Program-made: the position numbers and the translations under genes
The notes under the pieces: generated by a model
The model's input: the letters and a program-made list of their open reading frames with translations, nothing else
What the model was told of the DNA's origin: nothing
The model's database searches: none
Assembly (NCBI GenBank): GCA_964559865.1
Contig: CAZLJD010000013.1
Span: 1-64,000 of the forward strand
Length of the DNA: 64,000 nt
Reading direction: 5' to 3'
Source: JAGHAJ01 sp964559865 [NCBI: uncultured Synergistota bacterium]
GTDB lineage: Bacteria; Synergistota; JAGHAJ01
In this document: positions 8,156-16,115 of the stretch, one piece after another
How the letters are laid out: the number at the start of each line of letters is the position of its first letter
Numbering within the stretch: position 1 is the stretch's first letter

Positions 8156-8953
8156 CTAAAACACCCCTCCAATCTCGGATAACTCAGTTATAAGTGTACC
8201 CTTTGGAAGTTCTTTTATTCTTCTCAAAGAGAGCATTACCCCATCTATATAGACGCTACTTGAAAAGTCTGTAACGGTAATCCTAATTATCTCGTCTTCC
8301 CTTCCAAGTGTTATAGCGTGTTCCGAAAACGCACTGGGATAAGGAAGTCTTTCAGAATGAATCTTTATGTTATTGTGTTCTCCACCTAACACACCTTTTA
8401 TCACTTCCCTGCTTTTTATCTCTCCTGGAGAAAGTTTTATATGTTCTGCCAGAAGCATAGAGGTTCCACTGGGGGCATTTGCCATTACCGATGTGTGTCT
8501 GTCTGTTATCGTAGCATACTGATAGTACTTGCTTGCCTTCTTCAGAAAGTCTATAACGAGGTTTATGCCCAATCCGTAGTTCGATATAACAACAAATCTC
8601 AGTGACTTCTTTTCGACCATTTGCTTAACCTCTTTCATCATTTCCGGAGTGAACCCTGTTGTCCCTATAACAGCATCTATACCCTCACTTACATACGCCG
8701 TAATGTTATCCATTATTATGTTAGCAGAAGTGAAATCCACAACTACATCTGGTTTTGATGTCTTGAGTCCACTTTTAAGGTCATTTGTACTTTTCACACC
8801 GTAAGGCTCCAAGCCAGCTAATGTTCCGATATCCTCTACCTCTAATGCAAATCCACCTACAAGCTCCATATCATCGGACTTAATAATCTCCTTTACGATC
8901 TGCCTCCCCACATTACCACTTGCTCCTGATACAAACACCTTCAACCTTTGCAA
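8156..8953 (-). CDS. DapB-like dihydrodipicolinate reductase family protein, divergent active site
   Basis: About 265 residues with the DapB layout: an N-terminal dinucleotide fold (GASGNVGRQIV), VVVDFTSAN, AVIGTTGFTPE and NYGLGINLVIDFLKKAS. The loop that holds the catalytic residues in true DapB (HHxxKxDAPSGT) reads RHTSVMANAPSGT here. The first histidine and the APSGT substrate loop remain, but the second histidine is T, the catalytic lysine is M and the aspartate is N. It may therefore act on something other than hydroxytetrahydrodipicolinate, for example an amine or imino acid as in 2,4-diaminopentanoate-type dehydrogenases, or be inactive. The TTG start at 8953 is preceded by GGGGGGAG; no other lysine biosynthesis gene is nearby. 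Confidence 0.75.
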   Translation of the reverse strand: MQRLKVFVSGASGNVGRQIVKEIIKSDDMELVGGFALEVEDIGTLAGLEPYGVKSTNDLKSGLKTSKPDVVVDFTSANIIMDNITAYVSEGIDAVIGTTGFTPEMMKEVKQMVEKKSLRFVVISNYGLGINLVIDFLKKASKYYQYATITDRHTSVMANAPSGTSMLLAEHIKLSPGEIKSREVIKGVLGGEHNNIKIHSERLPYPSAFSEHAITLGREDEIIRITVTDFSSSVYIDGVMLSLRRIKELPKGTLITELSEIGGVF

Positions 8954-8985
8954 ACTTCTCCCCCCTTCAAAAGTAGTATAGTCAT

Positions 8986-8994
8986 AGTATACCA
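8986..8994 (-). promoter_or_regulatory. Extended -10 promoter element upstream of the dapB-like gene
   Basis: On the minus strand TGGTATACT gives an extended -10 element about 33 bases before the TTG start. No good -35 is visible; TTGCTT lies 19 bases upstream of TATACT. Confidence 0.45.
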
Positions 8995-9094
8995 CACACG
9001 TTTGTGGATAAAGCAAGCACTGGGTTGACAGGTTGCCTACAGTGGTAAATACCTATATAGCAAGTACCAAGGCTCTGTCCTACTTTCTCTCAAG

Positions 9095-9124
9095 AAGAGG
9101 TACCCTTTAATGTGGGCACCTCTT
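9095..9124 (-). terminator. Weak hairpin at the end of the aldolase operon
   Basis: An 11-bp stem with one A-C mismatch (AAGAGGT.CCC paired with GGG.ACCTCTT) and an 8-base loop overlaps the aldolase stop codon. No T-tract follows on the minus strand, so intrinsic termination would be inefficient. Confidence 0.4.
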
Positions 9125-9734
9125 ACCACTCCTTTAGAGTATTTGGGATATACTCCATAGGGTCCTTCCCCATCGAGGCAACACCTAATATGATCTTACT
9201 GGAGTTTTCAAGTGAGTGACAGTAAAATAGCGCCTCCTCCAGTGTCTCACCTATCGAGAAAGCACCATGACCTTTCACCATCACTATGTTGTAATCCTTT
9301 AGGTAGCGTGGCAATACTTCCTCCATTTCCTTTGAACCACTACCAAACTCAAATTCAAGGACAGGAACCCGCTTCGTTACATATGAGCCCTCAACATCTA
9401 TCGGTATTATCTCATCGTATACAAGGGAGAGCACAACAGCATTGATTGTATGCGCATGCAAAATTGCCAAAGCATCTGTTCCACGATAAATAGCCCTATG
9501 TACACCGCTTTCACTCGAAGCAAGCGATATTCCACTATCATCTTCGTAGAGCCCTATTTCCACTATGTCTTCCTCTTTCAAAAAACCTAACATAGAACCC
9601 CTTCTTGTAATTAATACTCTATTGCCTACCCTTACACTCATGTTTCCACTGTGTGAATTTTCCAAACCTGCCAGATACGCCGCCCACCCCACTTTGCGAA
9701 ACATTTCTACGACTCTGTTCTCTATTTTTCTCAT
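9123..9734 (-). CDS. Class II (zinc) aldolase, probable rhamnulose-1-phosphate or fuculose-1-phosphate aldolase
   Basis: A 203-residue class II aldolase/adducin-domain enzyme that cleaves or forms C-C bonds next to a phosphate. It has the phosphate loop SGNMSV (29-34), the catalytic glutamate E75 (SSESGVHRAIY), zinc histidines H93 and H95 (HAHT) and H156 (KGHGAFSIG). Its start overlaps the stop of the aldehyde:ferredoxin oxidoreductase gene by 4 bases, so the two are co-translated. It shares a control region with the rhamnose genes. The simplest role is therefore cleavage of L-rhamnulose-1-phosphate to DHAP and L-lactaldehyde, with the neighbour oxidising the aldehyde. It resembles FucA more than E. 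coli RhaD in length, so the exact phosphate substrate is inferred. Confidence 0.85.
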   Translation of the reverse strand: MRKIENRVVEMFRKVGWAAYLAGLENSHSGNMSVRVGNRVLITRRGSMLGFLKEEDIVEIGLYEDDSGISLASSESGVHRAIYRGTDALAILHAHTINAVVLSLVYDEIIPIDVEGSYVTKRVPVLEFEFGSGSKEMEEVLPRYLKDYNIVMVKGHGAFSIGETLEEALFYCHSLENSSKIILGVASMGKDPMEYIPNTLKEW

Positions 9735-11515
9735 ACTAAACCCTCCAAGCCAAGTTCTATTATTTTCTCTTTTGTTGGGACACCGTTCTCATCCCAACCC
9801 CTAAAACTGTAATACTCTTCTAACATGGGTTCCAAATCTATCTTTCTATCGCCTTCACCTTCTCTAAGTAGCCTCCCAGGGAGAGTATCATCTTTCCTAT
9901 CAAAGCCGAGCTTTAAGTTTATCAGCCTCTCCAAGTTATGTATTCTCTCCCCAGCTACACTCAAATCGTCTGCCGTAAATTTCTCCCCGACCACTGCGGA
10001 CAACAACCTTGACCACATACTCATCGTAATGGCTATGCCAGCAAACCTACAAACGATCAGAGAATCTTCAGCTGCTGAATCATCCTGCCTCTTCGCCGCT
10101 AATGTTGCTTTCCCCGTTGACATCAGCGGATCTACCCTCTTAGGTAAGCCAAACAGCTCAGAGCTAACGGTATATCCACTATGGAGATGGCATCCTCCCC
10201 TATTTGAAGTAGCATATCCAACCGCCATCCCCTTCGCTCCACGAGGGTCATATGCCGGGAGTTCAAGTCCCTTTACATTCATTGCAAACTCCTTTACATT
10301 TCCACCAATCCTTTCAGCAAGCCTACGAGTACCTAACGCCAGTTCTTCCCCTTTACCTTCTCTTTTTGCAATCTCCTCTATCGCTTTAATCAACCCATCT
10401 TTCTTACCAAAACTTAAACCGTAATCCCTAATGCCCCTTTCCGTTACTTCCATTGCAAACGCTAAAACGCCACCCGTGCTTATAGTATCAATACCATACT
10501 CATTACACAAATGATTCATCTTTGTTATAAAAAATATATCATCTATACCAAGATTTGGGCCAAGCGCCCACATCGTCTCGTATTCTGGTCCTTCCCCTAT
10601 ATTGCCATCTGAATCCCGGCTTATTCTACCACACCTTATCGGACATCCCCAACATGCAGTAGCCCTTATGAATGGCCCTTCCTTTAGACCTTTACTGTCC
10701 ACTTTCTCCAAACCCTCAAACTCGGTTTGAGAGAAGTTTTTTATCGGCAACGCACCAGCATTATAAGCAATATCCATGGTATAGCTTGTACCCATAGATG
10801 GAAGTGCTTTTGATGTCAAAGGACTCTGCTTTATAGACTTGTTAGCCTCATAAAGCACCTGCTTGAACCTCTCCATATCTGCCACGGTTACCTTTTTTCT
10901 ACCCTTAACAACAATAGCTTTCAGTTTTTTAGCACCCCATACAGCACCTACACCACCCCTCCCAAAACCTCTTTCACCATCTACCAAAACACTGGAAAAC
11001 AACACCCCTCTTTCTCCACCAACACCTATGGTGAGTACAGCTGAAGCCCTTGAATGCCTATCTTTGAGTAATTTCGTTACCTCCTTTGTGGACTTGCCCC
11101 ACAAATCTTCAGCTGATTTTATCTCAATCCCCTCATCGCTTACATATAAATATACAGGTTGTTCTGAACTACCAGTAATTACTAACGCATCATAACCTGT
11201 AAACTTCATCAAAGCACCAAATATGCCACCTGCATTGCCGGTGAATATGGTACCTGTTAGAGGAGATCTCATTGTTATAGTCGCTCTACCCGCTGTAGGC
11301 GTTTGGGTACCTGTAAGTGGTCCCGTGGCAAGAATTATAGGATTTTGAGGGGAAAGAGGGTCTACATTTAGCTCTGGGACATATTGTGTATAAAGGTATA
11401 CAGCGAATCCCCTACCTCCCAAAAACTTATATAGAACATCCTGAGAAATGCTCCTCTCTTTTGCAGTCCTACTTTCTAAATCCACTTCCAACAACCTTCC
11501 CCAATACCCGTACAT
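9731..11515 (-). CDS. Aldehyde:ferredoxin oxidoreductase (tungsten type)
   Basis: A 594-residue cytoplasmic enzyme of the AOR family. Members oxidise aldehydes to carboxylic acids with reduction of ferredoxin, using a bis-pterin tungsten (or molybdenum) cofactor and one 4Fe-4S cluster. The cluster cysteines C288, C291 and C295 (ACWGCPIRCG) and C489 (LIVCRFAG) match Pyrococcus furiosus AOR. E313 lies in PEYET, and the pterin-binding segment YDPRGAKGMAVGYATSNRGGCH is present. ATG is preceded by AGGAGGTGG. The gene leads an operon with the class II aldolase and is transcribed divergently from the DeoR gene through an overlapping promoter. I infer that lactaldehyde from deoxysugar breakdown is its substrate. 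The family is broad, so this rests on context. Confidence 0.93.
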   Translation of the reverse strand: MYGYWGRLLEVDLESRTAKERSISQDVLYKFLGGRGFAVYLYTQYVPELNVDPLSPQNPIILATGPLTGTQTPTAGRATITMRSPLTGTIFTGNAGGIFGALMKFTGYDALVITGSSEQPVYLYVSDEGIEIKSAEDLWGKSTKEVTKLLKDRHSRASAVLTIGVGGERGVLFSSVLVDGERGFGRGGVGAVWGAKKLKAIVVKGRKKVTVADMERFKQVLYEANKSIKQSPLTSKALPSMGTSYTMDIAYNAGALPIKNFSQTEFEGLEKVDSKGLKEGPFIRATACWGCPIRCGRISRDSDGNIGEGPEYETMWALGPNLGIDDIFFITKMNHLCNEYGIDTISTGGVLAFAMEVTERGIRDYGLSFGKKDGLIKAIEEIAKREGKGEELALGTRRLAERIGGNVKEFAMNVKGLELPAYDPRGAKGMAVGYATSNRGGCHLHSGYTVSSELFGLPKRVDPLMSTGKATLAAKRQDDSAAEDSLIVCRFAGIAITMSMWSRLLSAVVGEKFTADDLSVAGERIHNLERLINLKLGFDRKDDTLPGRLLREGEGDRKIDLEPMLEEYYSFRGWDENGVPTKEKIIELGLEGLV

Positions 11516-11574
11516 GCATCCACCTCCTATTAATCTACCAATTTCTGCTTTACAGAAAATTTTAAATTGCAGTA

Positions 11575-11602
11575 TTGAATCTTCCCAGATATATGATATA
11601 AT
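11575..11602 (+). promoter_or_regulatory. Promoter of the deoR-rhamnose operon
   Basis: TTGAAT (11575-11580), a 16-base spacer and TATAAT (11597-11602) on the plus strand. The likely start of transcription, near 11609, lies just upstream of the 21-bp palindrome. Confidence 0.75.
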
Positions 11603-11621
11603 TATTTTGTGGTAAAGTCAA
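11593..11621 (-). promoter_or_regulatory. Promoter of the aldehyde oxidoreductase-aldolase operon
   Basis: On the minus strand TTGACT (11616-11621), a 17-base spacer and TATCAT (11593-11598). Its -10 overlaps the -10 of the divergent deoR promoter, so the two promoters are mutually interlocked. Confidence 0.75.
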
Positions 11622-11622
11622 G

Positions 11623-11643
11623 ATAAAGTTATGATAACTTTAT
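11623..11643. promoter_or_regulatory. 21-bp perfect palindrome, probable DeoR operator
   Basis: ATAAAGTTAT and ATAACTTTAT flank a central G at 11633 as a perfect inverted repeat. It abuts the -35 of the leftward promoter and lies between the rightward start of transcription and the deoR start codon, so one bound repressor could control both operons. A related half-site (TAAAGTCA) lies immediately upstream. Confidence 0.78.
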
Positions 11644-11687
11644 GATAATATTTTCTCAGATTTTAAAAAATTAGGGAGCAATCCTGA

Positions 11688-12455
11688 ATGGGAAAGTGGA
11701 CAAGTAAAATAGAAAGAGAAGAGAAAATATTAGACCTCATCCAAAATAAAAAGTTTGTTAATCCCTCTGAACTGGCAGCAGAGCTGGGAGTTTCCCTCGT
11801 AACCATTAGAAGAGACCTCAAAGAGCTCGAGGAACGAGGCTTAATAGTCAAAAATTACAATTCCATCAGTATAAAGAGAGAGTACGACAAAAGATTTTAC
11901 GAAAGATACAGTCAGTACCTTCCAGAAAAAAGAATTATAGCAAAGCTCGCATTGAACTTTGTGAAACCCGGTGATACATTGTTCATAGACACCAGTACTA
12001 CCTGTTATGAGTTTGCGAAGGTCATTGCTTCGGCTACAAAGAACATACACATTGTAACTAACAGCATAATGTCTGCAATGGAGTTGGCAAACAATCTTAG
12101 TATAGAGGTAACCCTTATTGGTGGAACGCTCAAGTCTGGTTATTTCTCTACCATAGGAACCTTCGCAGAAGAAATGATGGAAAAGATAAAGGTAGGAAAG
12201 ATATTCATGTCTTGTACCACTCTCGACCCTCAAGGATTGTACGAATCCAGCATACTCGAAGGAAGCTTCAAAAAGAAGGCAATAGCAAACTCAAAAGTGA
12301 GATACCTGCTGGTAGATTCAAGCAAATTCGACAAGGTATCTATATTTCAAACGGCAGAGTTAAAAGATATAGACGTAATACTAACCAATAAACCCCTGCC
12401 CAACAGGTATCTAAGCATCCTGAGGGATACGGGCACAGAATTCGTAATCCCTTAG
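11688..12455 (+). CDS. DeoR-family regulator of the rhamnose regulon
   Basis: A 255-residue repressor. The N-terminal winged helix-turn-helix (about 8-60) carries the DeoR signature (SELAAELGVSLVTIRRDLKELEERGLI). The C-terminal DeoRC effector domain has LFIDTSTTCYEFA, VTLIGGTLKSG and a lysine in LVDSSKFDK, features that bind phosphorylated sugars in this family. It is the first gene of the rightward operon and faces the aldehyde oxidoreductase. A weak GGGAG precedes the ATG. The effector is probably L-rhamnulose-1-phosphate or another sugar phosphate of the pathway. The only strong palindrome in the control region is at 11623-11643. Confidence 0.9.
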   Translation: MGKWTSKIEREEKILDLIQNKKFVNPSELAAELGVSLVTIRRDLKELEERGLIVKNYNSISIKREYDKRFYERYSQYLPEKRIIAKLALNFVKPGDTLFIDTSTTCYEFAKVIASATKNIHIVTNSIMSAMELANNLSIEVTLIGGTLKSGYFSTIGTFAEEMMEKIKVGKIFMSCTTLDPQGLYESSILEGSFKKKAIANSKVRYLLVDSSKFDKVSIFQTAELKDIDVILTNKPLPNRYLSILRDTGTEFVIP

Positions 12456-12543
12456 GATTTAAGAAGGGAGGTGAGAAGGAAATAGCAGACAGTCAAAATG
12501 AGGTTAGCGGAGAGGCAAACATTAAAGCCGGAGGTGAAGACTT

Positions 12544-13560
12544 ATGAAGAGAGGGAGATTTTTTGTAGTTGCAATTGCAATAATGGTGGTATTTATGCTA
12601 CCATTATCTGCTGTTGCAGGAGAGTGGGTAACTAAAGCCTCAAAGCAGTGGAAAATTGCCTTCGTACCAAAACTCATAGGAATTCCTTACTTCAATGCGA
12701 TGGAAGCCGGTGGAAAAAGAGCCGCTAAGGATTTGGGAGTAAAGTTCATCTACACAGGACCAACAACTGCAAGTGTCCCAGAGCAAATTCAATATATAGA
12801 TAACCTTATAACCAGGGGCGTTGACGCAATAGTTGTTGCTCCCAATGACCCAGCTGCAATCACCCCCATAATGAAGAAGGCAAAAGCAAAGGGTATCCTC
12901 GTTATGACTTCTGACACAGATGGCGCTCAGGGTGTAAGGGAACTGTTTGTAAACCAAGCAAGAGCCAGAGATATTGGATATACTGTTATGGATGTAACTG
13001 CCAAGCTAATGAATTACGAAGGCGAATTCGCCATAGTTTCAGGAGGTCCAACTGCATGGAATCTTAACACATGGATAATGTATCAGCAAAAAAGGCTTGC
13101 AAAATACCCCAAAATACAACTTGTTACTATAAGGTACGCCGGAGAGGACGTTCAAAGAGCTATAAATGTGGGTCTAAGCGTACTTCAAGCATTTCCAAAA
13201 CTGAAAGCAATTGTAGGTGAAAACTCCACAGCAGCCCCAGGTGTAACAGAAGCGGTAAAAATGGCAGGAAAGGTAGGTAAAGTTCAACCAACAGGTATCA
13301 CAGTACCCAGCATGATGAAAGACTATGTACACAAAGGAATCTGTAAAGCATTTGTTTTGTGGGATCCAGAAAATTTGGGTTATCTGACTGTATGGGCAGC
13401 AACGCAGCTGCTTGAGGGTAAAAAGTTCAAAAATGGAGAGAAAATAAATCTTAAAGGCAAAATTAGCACTACACCAGTATACGAAGCAGCAAAGAAGGAA
13501 CTCGTACTTGGTCCACCTCTTGTATTTACTGCCAAAAATATAGATAAATACAACTTCTAA
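12544..13560 (+). CDS. rhaS: Rhamnose-type (RhaS/LsrB-like) ABC transporter, substrate-binding protein
   Basis: A 338-residue periplasmic-type binding protein with a signal peptide (about 1-25). Along its whole length it resembles the LsrB/RhaS branch: KIAFVPKLIG near 37-46, GPTTASVPEQIQ, TSDTDG, and the closing FTAKNIDKYNF. Several residues that contact AI-2 in LsrB are not kept. The DQNQW segment reads NLNTW here, and the PDANALP segment reads ENSTAAP. With RhaI and RhaB in the same operon, L-rhamnose or a related deoxysugar is the likely ligand. GGAGGTGAAG precedes the ATG. A stable hairpin without a T-run follows the gene and probably keeps its level above that of the membrane subunits. 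Confidence 0.85.
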   Translation: MKRGRFFVVAIAIMVVFMLPLSAVAGEWVTKASKQWKIAFVPKLIGIPYFNAMEAGGKRAAKDLGVKFIYTGPTTASVPEQIQYIDNLITRGVDAIVVAPNDPAAITPIMKKAKAKGILVMTSDTDGAQGVRELFVNQARARDIGYTVMDVTAKLMNYEGEFAIVSGGPTAWNLNTWIMYQQKRLAKYPKIQLVTIRYAGEDVQRAINVGLSVLQAFPKLKAIVGENSTAAPGVTEAVKMAGKVGKVQPTGITVPSMMKDYVHKGICKAFVLWDPENLGYLTVWAATQLLEGKKFKNGEKINLKGKISTTPVYEAAKKELVLGPPLVFTAKNIDKYNF

Positions 13561-13577
13561 CTTTCAACACCTAATAG

Positions 13578-13601
13578 ACCGGGGGATGAATATCCCCCGG
13601 T
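13578..13601 (+). promoter_or_regulatory. Intercistronic mRNA hairpin after the binding-protein gene
   Basis: A perfect 10-bp GC-rich stem (ACCGGGGGAT and its complement) closes a GAAT loop and is not followed by a T-run. Its position between the binding-protein and ATPase genes is typical of 3'-stabilising structures that raise the amount of binding protein. Confidence 0.72.
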
Positions 13602-13619
13602 TCACAAAGCGAGGGATCA

Positions 13620-15128
13620 GTGGTGAAGATACTCTTTCAAGTTAGGAATATCACCAAAAGCTTTGGTGGTGTAAGGGCTTTAAAGGGTGTGAATTTGGAT
13701 CTCCAAGAGAGTGAAGTTCATGCGCTCGTTGGAGAAAACGGAGCTGGAAAATCCACACTAATAAAAATAATGTCCGGTGTTATACAACCAGACAAGGGCA
13801 AACTTATACTAGAAGGCAGTGAGGTGAAATTCAGTTCGCCAAAAGAAGCTCATGAAAGAGGTATTGCAACATTATACCAAGAACCTCTAATATACAAAAG
13901 CTTAACAGTAATAGAAAACATTTTCTTGGGGAACGAAATAAAGACCAAAACCGGTTCCATAGACTGGAAAGCACAGCAAAAGAGGGCAAAGGAACTTTTT
14001 GAAATGCTGGAAATAGACCCGGCATTCATTAACGAAAAAATGGGGAACCTAAGTGTAGGGTTACAACAGCTTGCTCTTATTGCAAAAGCACTAAATTTCA
14101 ACGCAAAGATATTTATATTTGATGAGCCCACAGCCATATTGACTGAGATAGAAGCTAAAAGGCTATTCAACATAATAGAAAAGTTGAGAGCGCAAGGTAA
14201 AGCTATCCTTTATATAAGCCACCGCTTGGAAGAGATATTCGAGATGGCAGATAGAGTAACGGTATTCAGAGATGGTAACGACGAAGGCACCTACCAAATG
14301 AAAGAGATAACAAGGGGAAAAATAATAGAATTGATGGCAGGGAAAACCCTTATTGAAACTATTGAGCGTGTTAGAAATATCTCAGAGAAACCTATATTGG
14401 AAGTCAAAGAGCTATCCACTAAATATTACAAAGATGTGTCATTTTCATTGTATAGAGGTGAGATATTAGGTTTTTCTGGTCTCATCGGCTCAGGAAGAAG
14501 CGAAGTAATGCAAACCTTATTTGGCTTAATAAAACCTGATAAGGGGAAGATTTTACTGAATGGTAAAGAAGTTAAAATAAGCAGTCCTAAAGTAGCCATG
14601 GACTTAGGTATAGCTTACTTACCAGAGGACAGAACATCCGAAGGGCTTTTTCTAAGGCTTAATATAAGATTTAATATTTCTATACCATTAATAGAAACCT
14701 TGAAGAGAAGATTTATGAGCATAGACAAAATAAAAGAGGAAGAGTTAGCAAGAAATTCTATGAACTCCTTACAAATAAAAGCACCCTCAACTCTAACTAT
14801 TCTCCAGAACCTAAGTGGCGGTAATCAACAAAAAGTATTACTTGGAAAGTGGCTATCAACTAACCCAAAGATCTTGATACTGGATGAACCTACAAGAGGT
14901 GTAGATGTGGGAGTGAAAGTTGAAATTCACAGAGAAATCGTAAAACTTGCAGAGAGCGGAATATCTATAATCCTTGTATCATCGGAACTTTCAGAAATAA
15001 TAAAGCTCTGTGATAGAGTAATCGTCATGCATGAAGGCAGTATCACAGGAAGATTCAACACAAAAGAGTCTATATTACCCAAAAACTTACTAAACGCAGC
15101 TACTGGCGCAAGAATGTTGCAGACATAA
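13620..15128 (+). CDS. rhaT: Rhamnose-type ABC transporter, fused double ATPase
   Basis: A 502-residue tandem ATPase of the CUT2 sugar family. Domain 1 has Walker A GENGAGKST, the odd signature LSVGLQQ and Walker B FIFDEPTAIL. Domain 2 has the degenerate Walker A GLIGSGRSEV, LSGGNQQKVLLGKWL and ILILDEPTRGVD. It lies between the binding protein and two permeases, matching the RhaSTPQ and LsrBACD plans. Two GTG codons are in tandem at 13620 and 13623; GAGGG at 13611 leaves 4 or 7 bases of spacing, so the second may be the real start. The symbol follows the rhizobial rhamnose transporter, not the unrelated E. coli RhaT permease. Confidence 0.9.
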   Translation: MVKILFQVRNITKSFGGVRALKGVNLDLQESEVHALVGENGAGKSTLIKIMSGVIQPDKGKLILEGSEVKFSSPKEAHERGIATLYQEPLIYKSLTVIENIFLGNEIKTKTGSIDWKAQQKRAKELFEMLEIDPAFINEKMGNLSVGLQQLALIAKALNFNAKIFIFDEPTAILTEIEAKRLFNIIEKLRAQGKAILYISHRLEEIFEMADRVTVFRDGNDEGTYQMKEITRGKIIELMAGKTLIETIERVRNISEKPILEVKELSTKYYKDVSFSLYRGEILGFSGLIGSGRSEVMQTLFGLIKPDKGKILLNGKEVKISSPKVAMDLGIAYLPEDRTSEGLFLRLNIRFNISIPLIETLKRRFMSIDKIKEEELARNSMNSLQIKAPSTLTILQNLSGGNQQKVLLGKWLSTNPKILILDEPTRGVDVGVKVEIHREIVKLAESGISIILVSSELSEIIKLCDRVIVMHEGSITGRFNTKESILPKNLLNAATGARMLQT

Positions 15129-15149
15129 TAGTGTAAAGGTGGTGGAAAT

Positions 15150-16115
15150 ATGAACAAACCCTTTGTAATACGCCTTTTACGTACTCGTCAATTCACAGTA
15201 GCTATTGTTCTGGTAATCTTGGTGATTATATTCGGAACATCATCTAAGAACTTTCTAAGTGCTTCTAACTTGCGTAATGTATTACTTCAAGTTTCCACTA
15301 TAGGTATAGCCTCTATCGGAATGACAATGATAATCGTAACAGCAGGCATAGATGTCTCAGCAGGATCCATCGTAGGAGTAGTTGCAGTGGTTGTCGGAAA
15401 AAGTACATTAAAAGGAATCCCCTTACCTATCGTCCTAATAATTGGGATAGCAGTGGGTGCATTACTTGGGAGTTTAAACGGCTCCATAGTGGGATTTATA
15501 GGTGTACCACCTATAATAGTTACTCTTGGAAGTATGAGTTTTTTAAGGGCCATGGTTTATCAGCTTTTAGGCGGTAGATGGATCGGATCATTTCCTCCGT
15601 TTCCTGCTAGCTTTAGAACTTTTGGGGTAGGCGAGATTTTAGGTCTACCCATTCCAGCATGGATTATGTTTTTGTTAGCTGCACTATTTGCATACTATTT
15701 GAGGTTCAGACCCACGGGAAGATACATATATGCAATTGGCAATAATCCTGAAGCAGCAAGAGTCTCAGGCATTCCGGTGAAGAAGGTCCTGTTTTATGTA
15801 TATGTCATGGCCGGTATATTATACGGGATTGCTGCTGTAATCGTTTGCGCAAGAACTGGTATTGTACAGACTAATACAGGTGCAGGCTTTGAATTAGCAG
15901 TAATAGCAGCCACAGTTTTGGGAGGAACAAACATACTTGGAGGCGAAGGTAGTGTAATAGGAAGCATATTGGGGGCCCTGCTGGTAGCCATCATAAAAAA
16001 TGGAATGGTATTAATGAATCTACCAGCACTCACCGAGGGGCTAATTGTTGGTTCTATAATAATAGTCTCTGTGTTTGCAGATATTCTAAAAGCTGGGAGG
16101 GGAGCTCATGGATAA
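15150..16115 (+). CDS. rhaP: Rhamnose-type ABC transporter, permease 1
   Basis: A 321-residue polytopic membrane protein of the CUT2 permease family. Marks include the TMIIVTAGIDVSAGSIVG helix, the FRPTGRYIYAIGNNPEAARVSGIPVKKV cytoplasmic loop and VLGGTNILGGEGSVIGSILGAL. It pairs with the next gene, which it overlaps by 8 bases. Two distinct permeases fit the heterodimeric rhamnose (RhaPQ) and AI-2 (LsrCD) transporters, unlike the single RbsC of the ribose operon. AAAGGTGGTGG precedes the ATG. Confidence 0.9.
   Translation: MNKPFVIRLLRTRQFTVAIVLVILVIIFGTSSKNFLSASNLRNVLLQVSTIGIASIGMTMIIVTAGIDVSAGSIVGVVAVVVGKSTLKGIPLPIVLIIGIAVGALLGSLNGSIVGFIGVPPIIVTLGSMSFLRAMVYQLLGGRWIGSFPPFPASFRTFGVGEILGLPIPAWIMFLLAALFAYYLRFRPTGRYIYAIGNNPEAARVSGIPVKKVLFYVYVMAGILYGIAAVIVCARTGIVQTNTGAGFELAVIAATVLGGTNILGGEGSVIGSILGALLVAIIKNGMVLMNLPALTEGLIVGSIIIVSVFADILKAGRGAHG

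Noticed and set aside
9024-9060. Plus-strand TTGACA near 9033
   Set aside because: No fitting -10 at 16-18 bases and no plus-strand gene follows.
12498-12640. Small frame starting at an ATG before rhaS
   Set aside because: No ribosome binding site, and it runs into rhaS in another frame.
12544-13560. LsrB-type AI-2 receptor
   Set aside because: Overall likeness is high, but the key contact residues are changed, and the operon holds RhaI and RhaB rather than lsrK, lsrF or lsrG.
13578-13601. Terminator between rhaS and rhaT
   Set aside because: The stem is strong, but TCACAAAGC follows it instead of a T-run.
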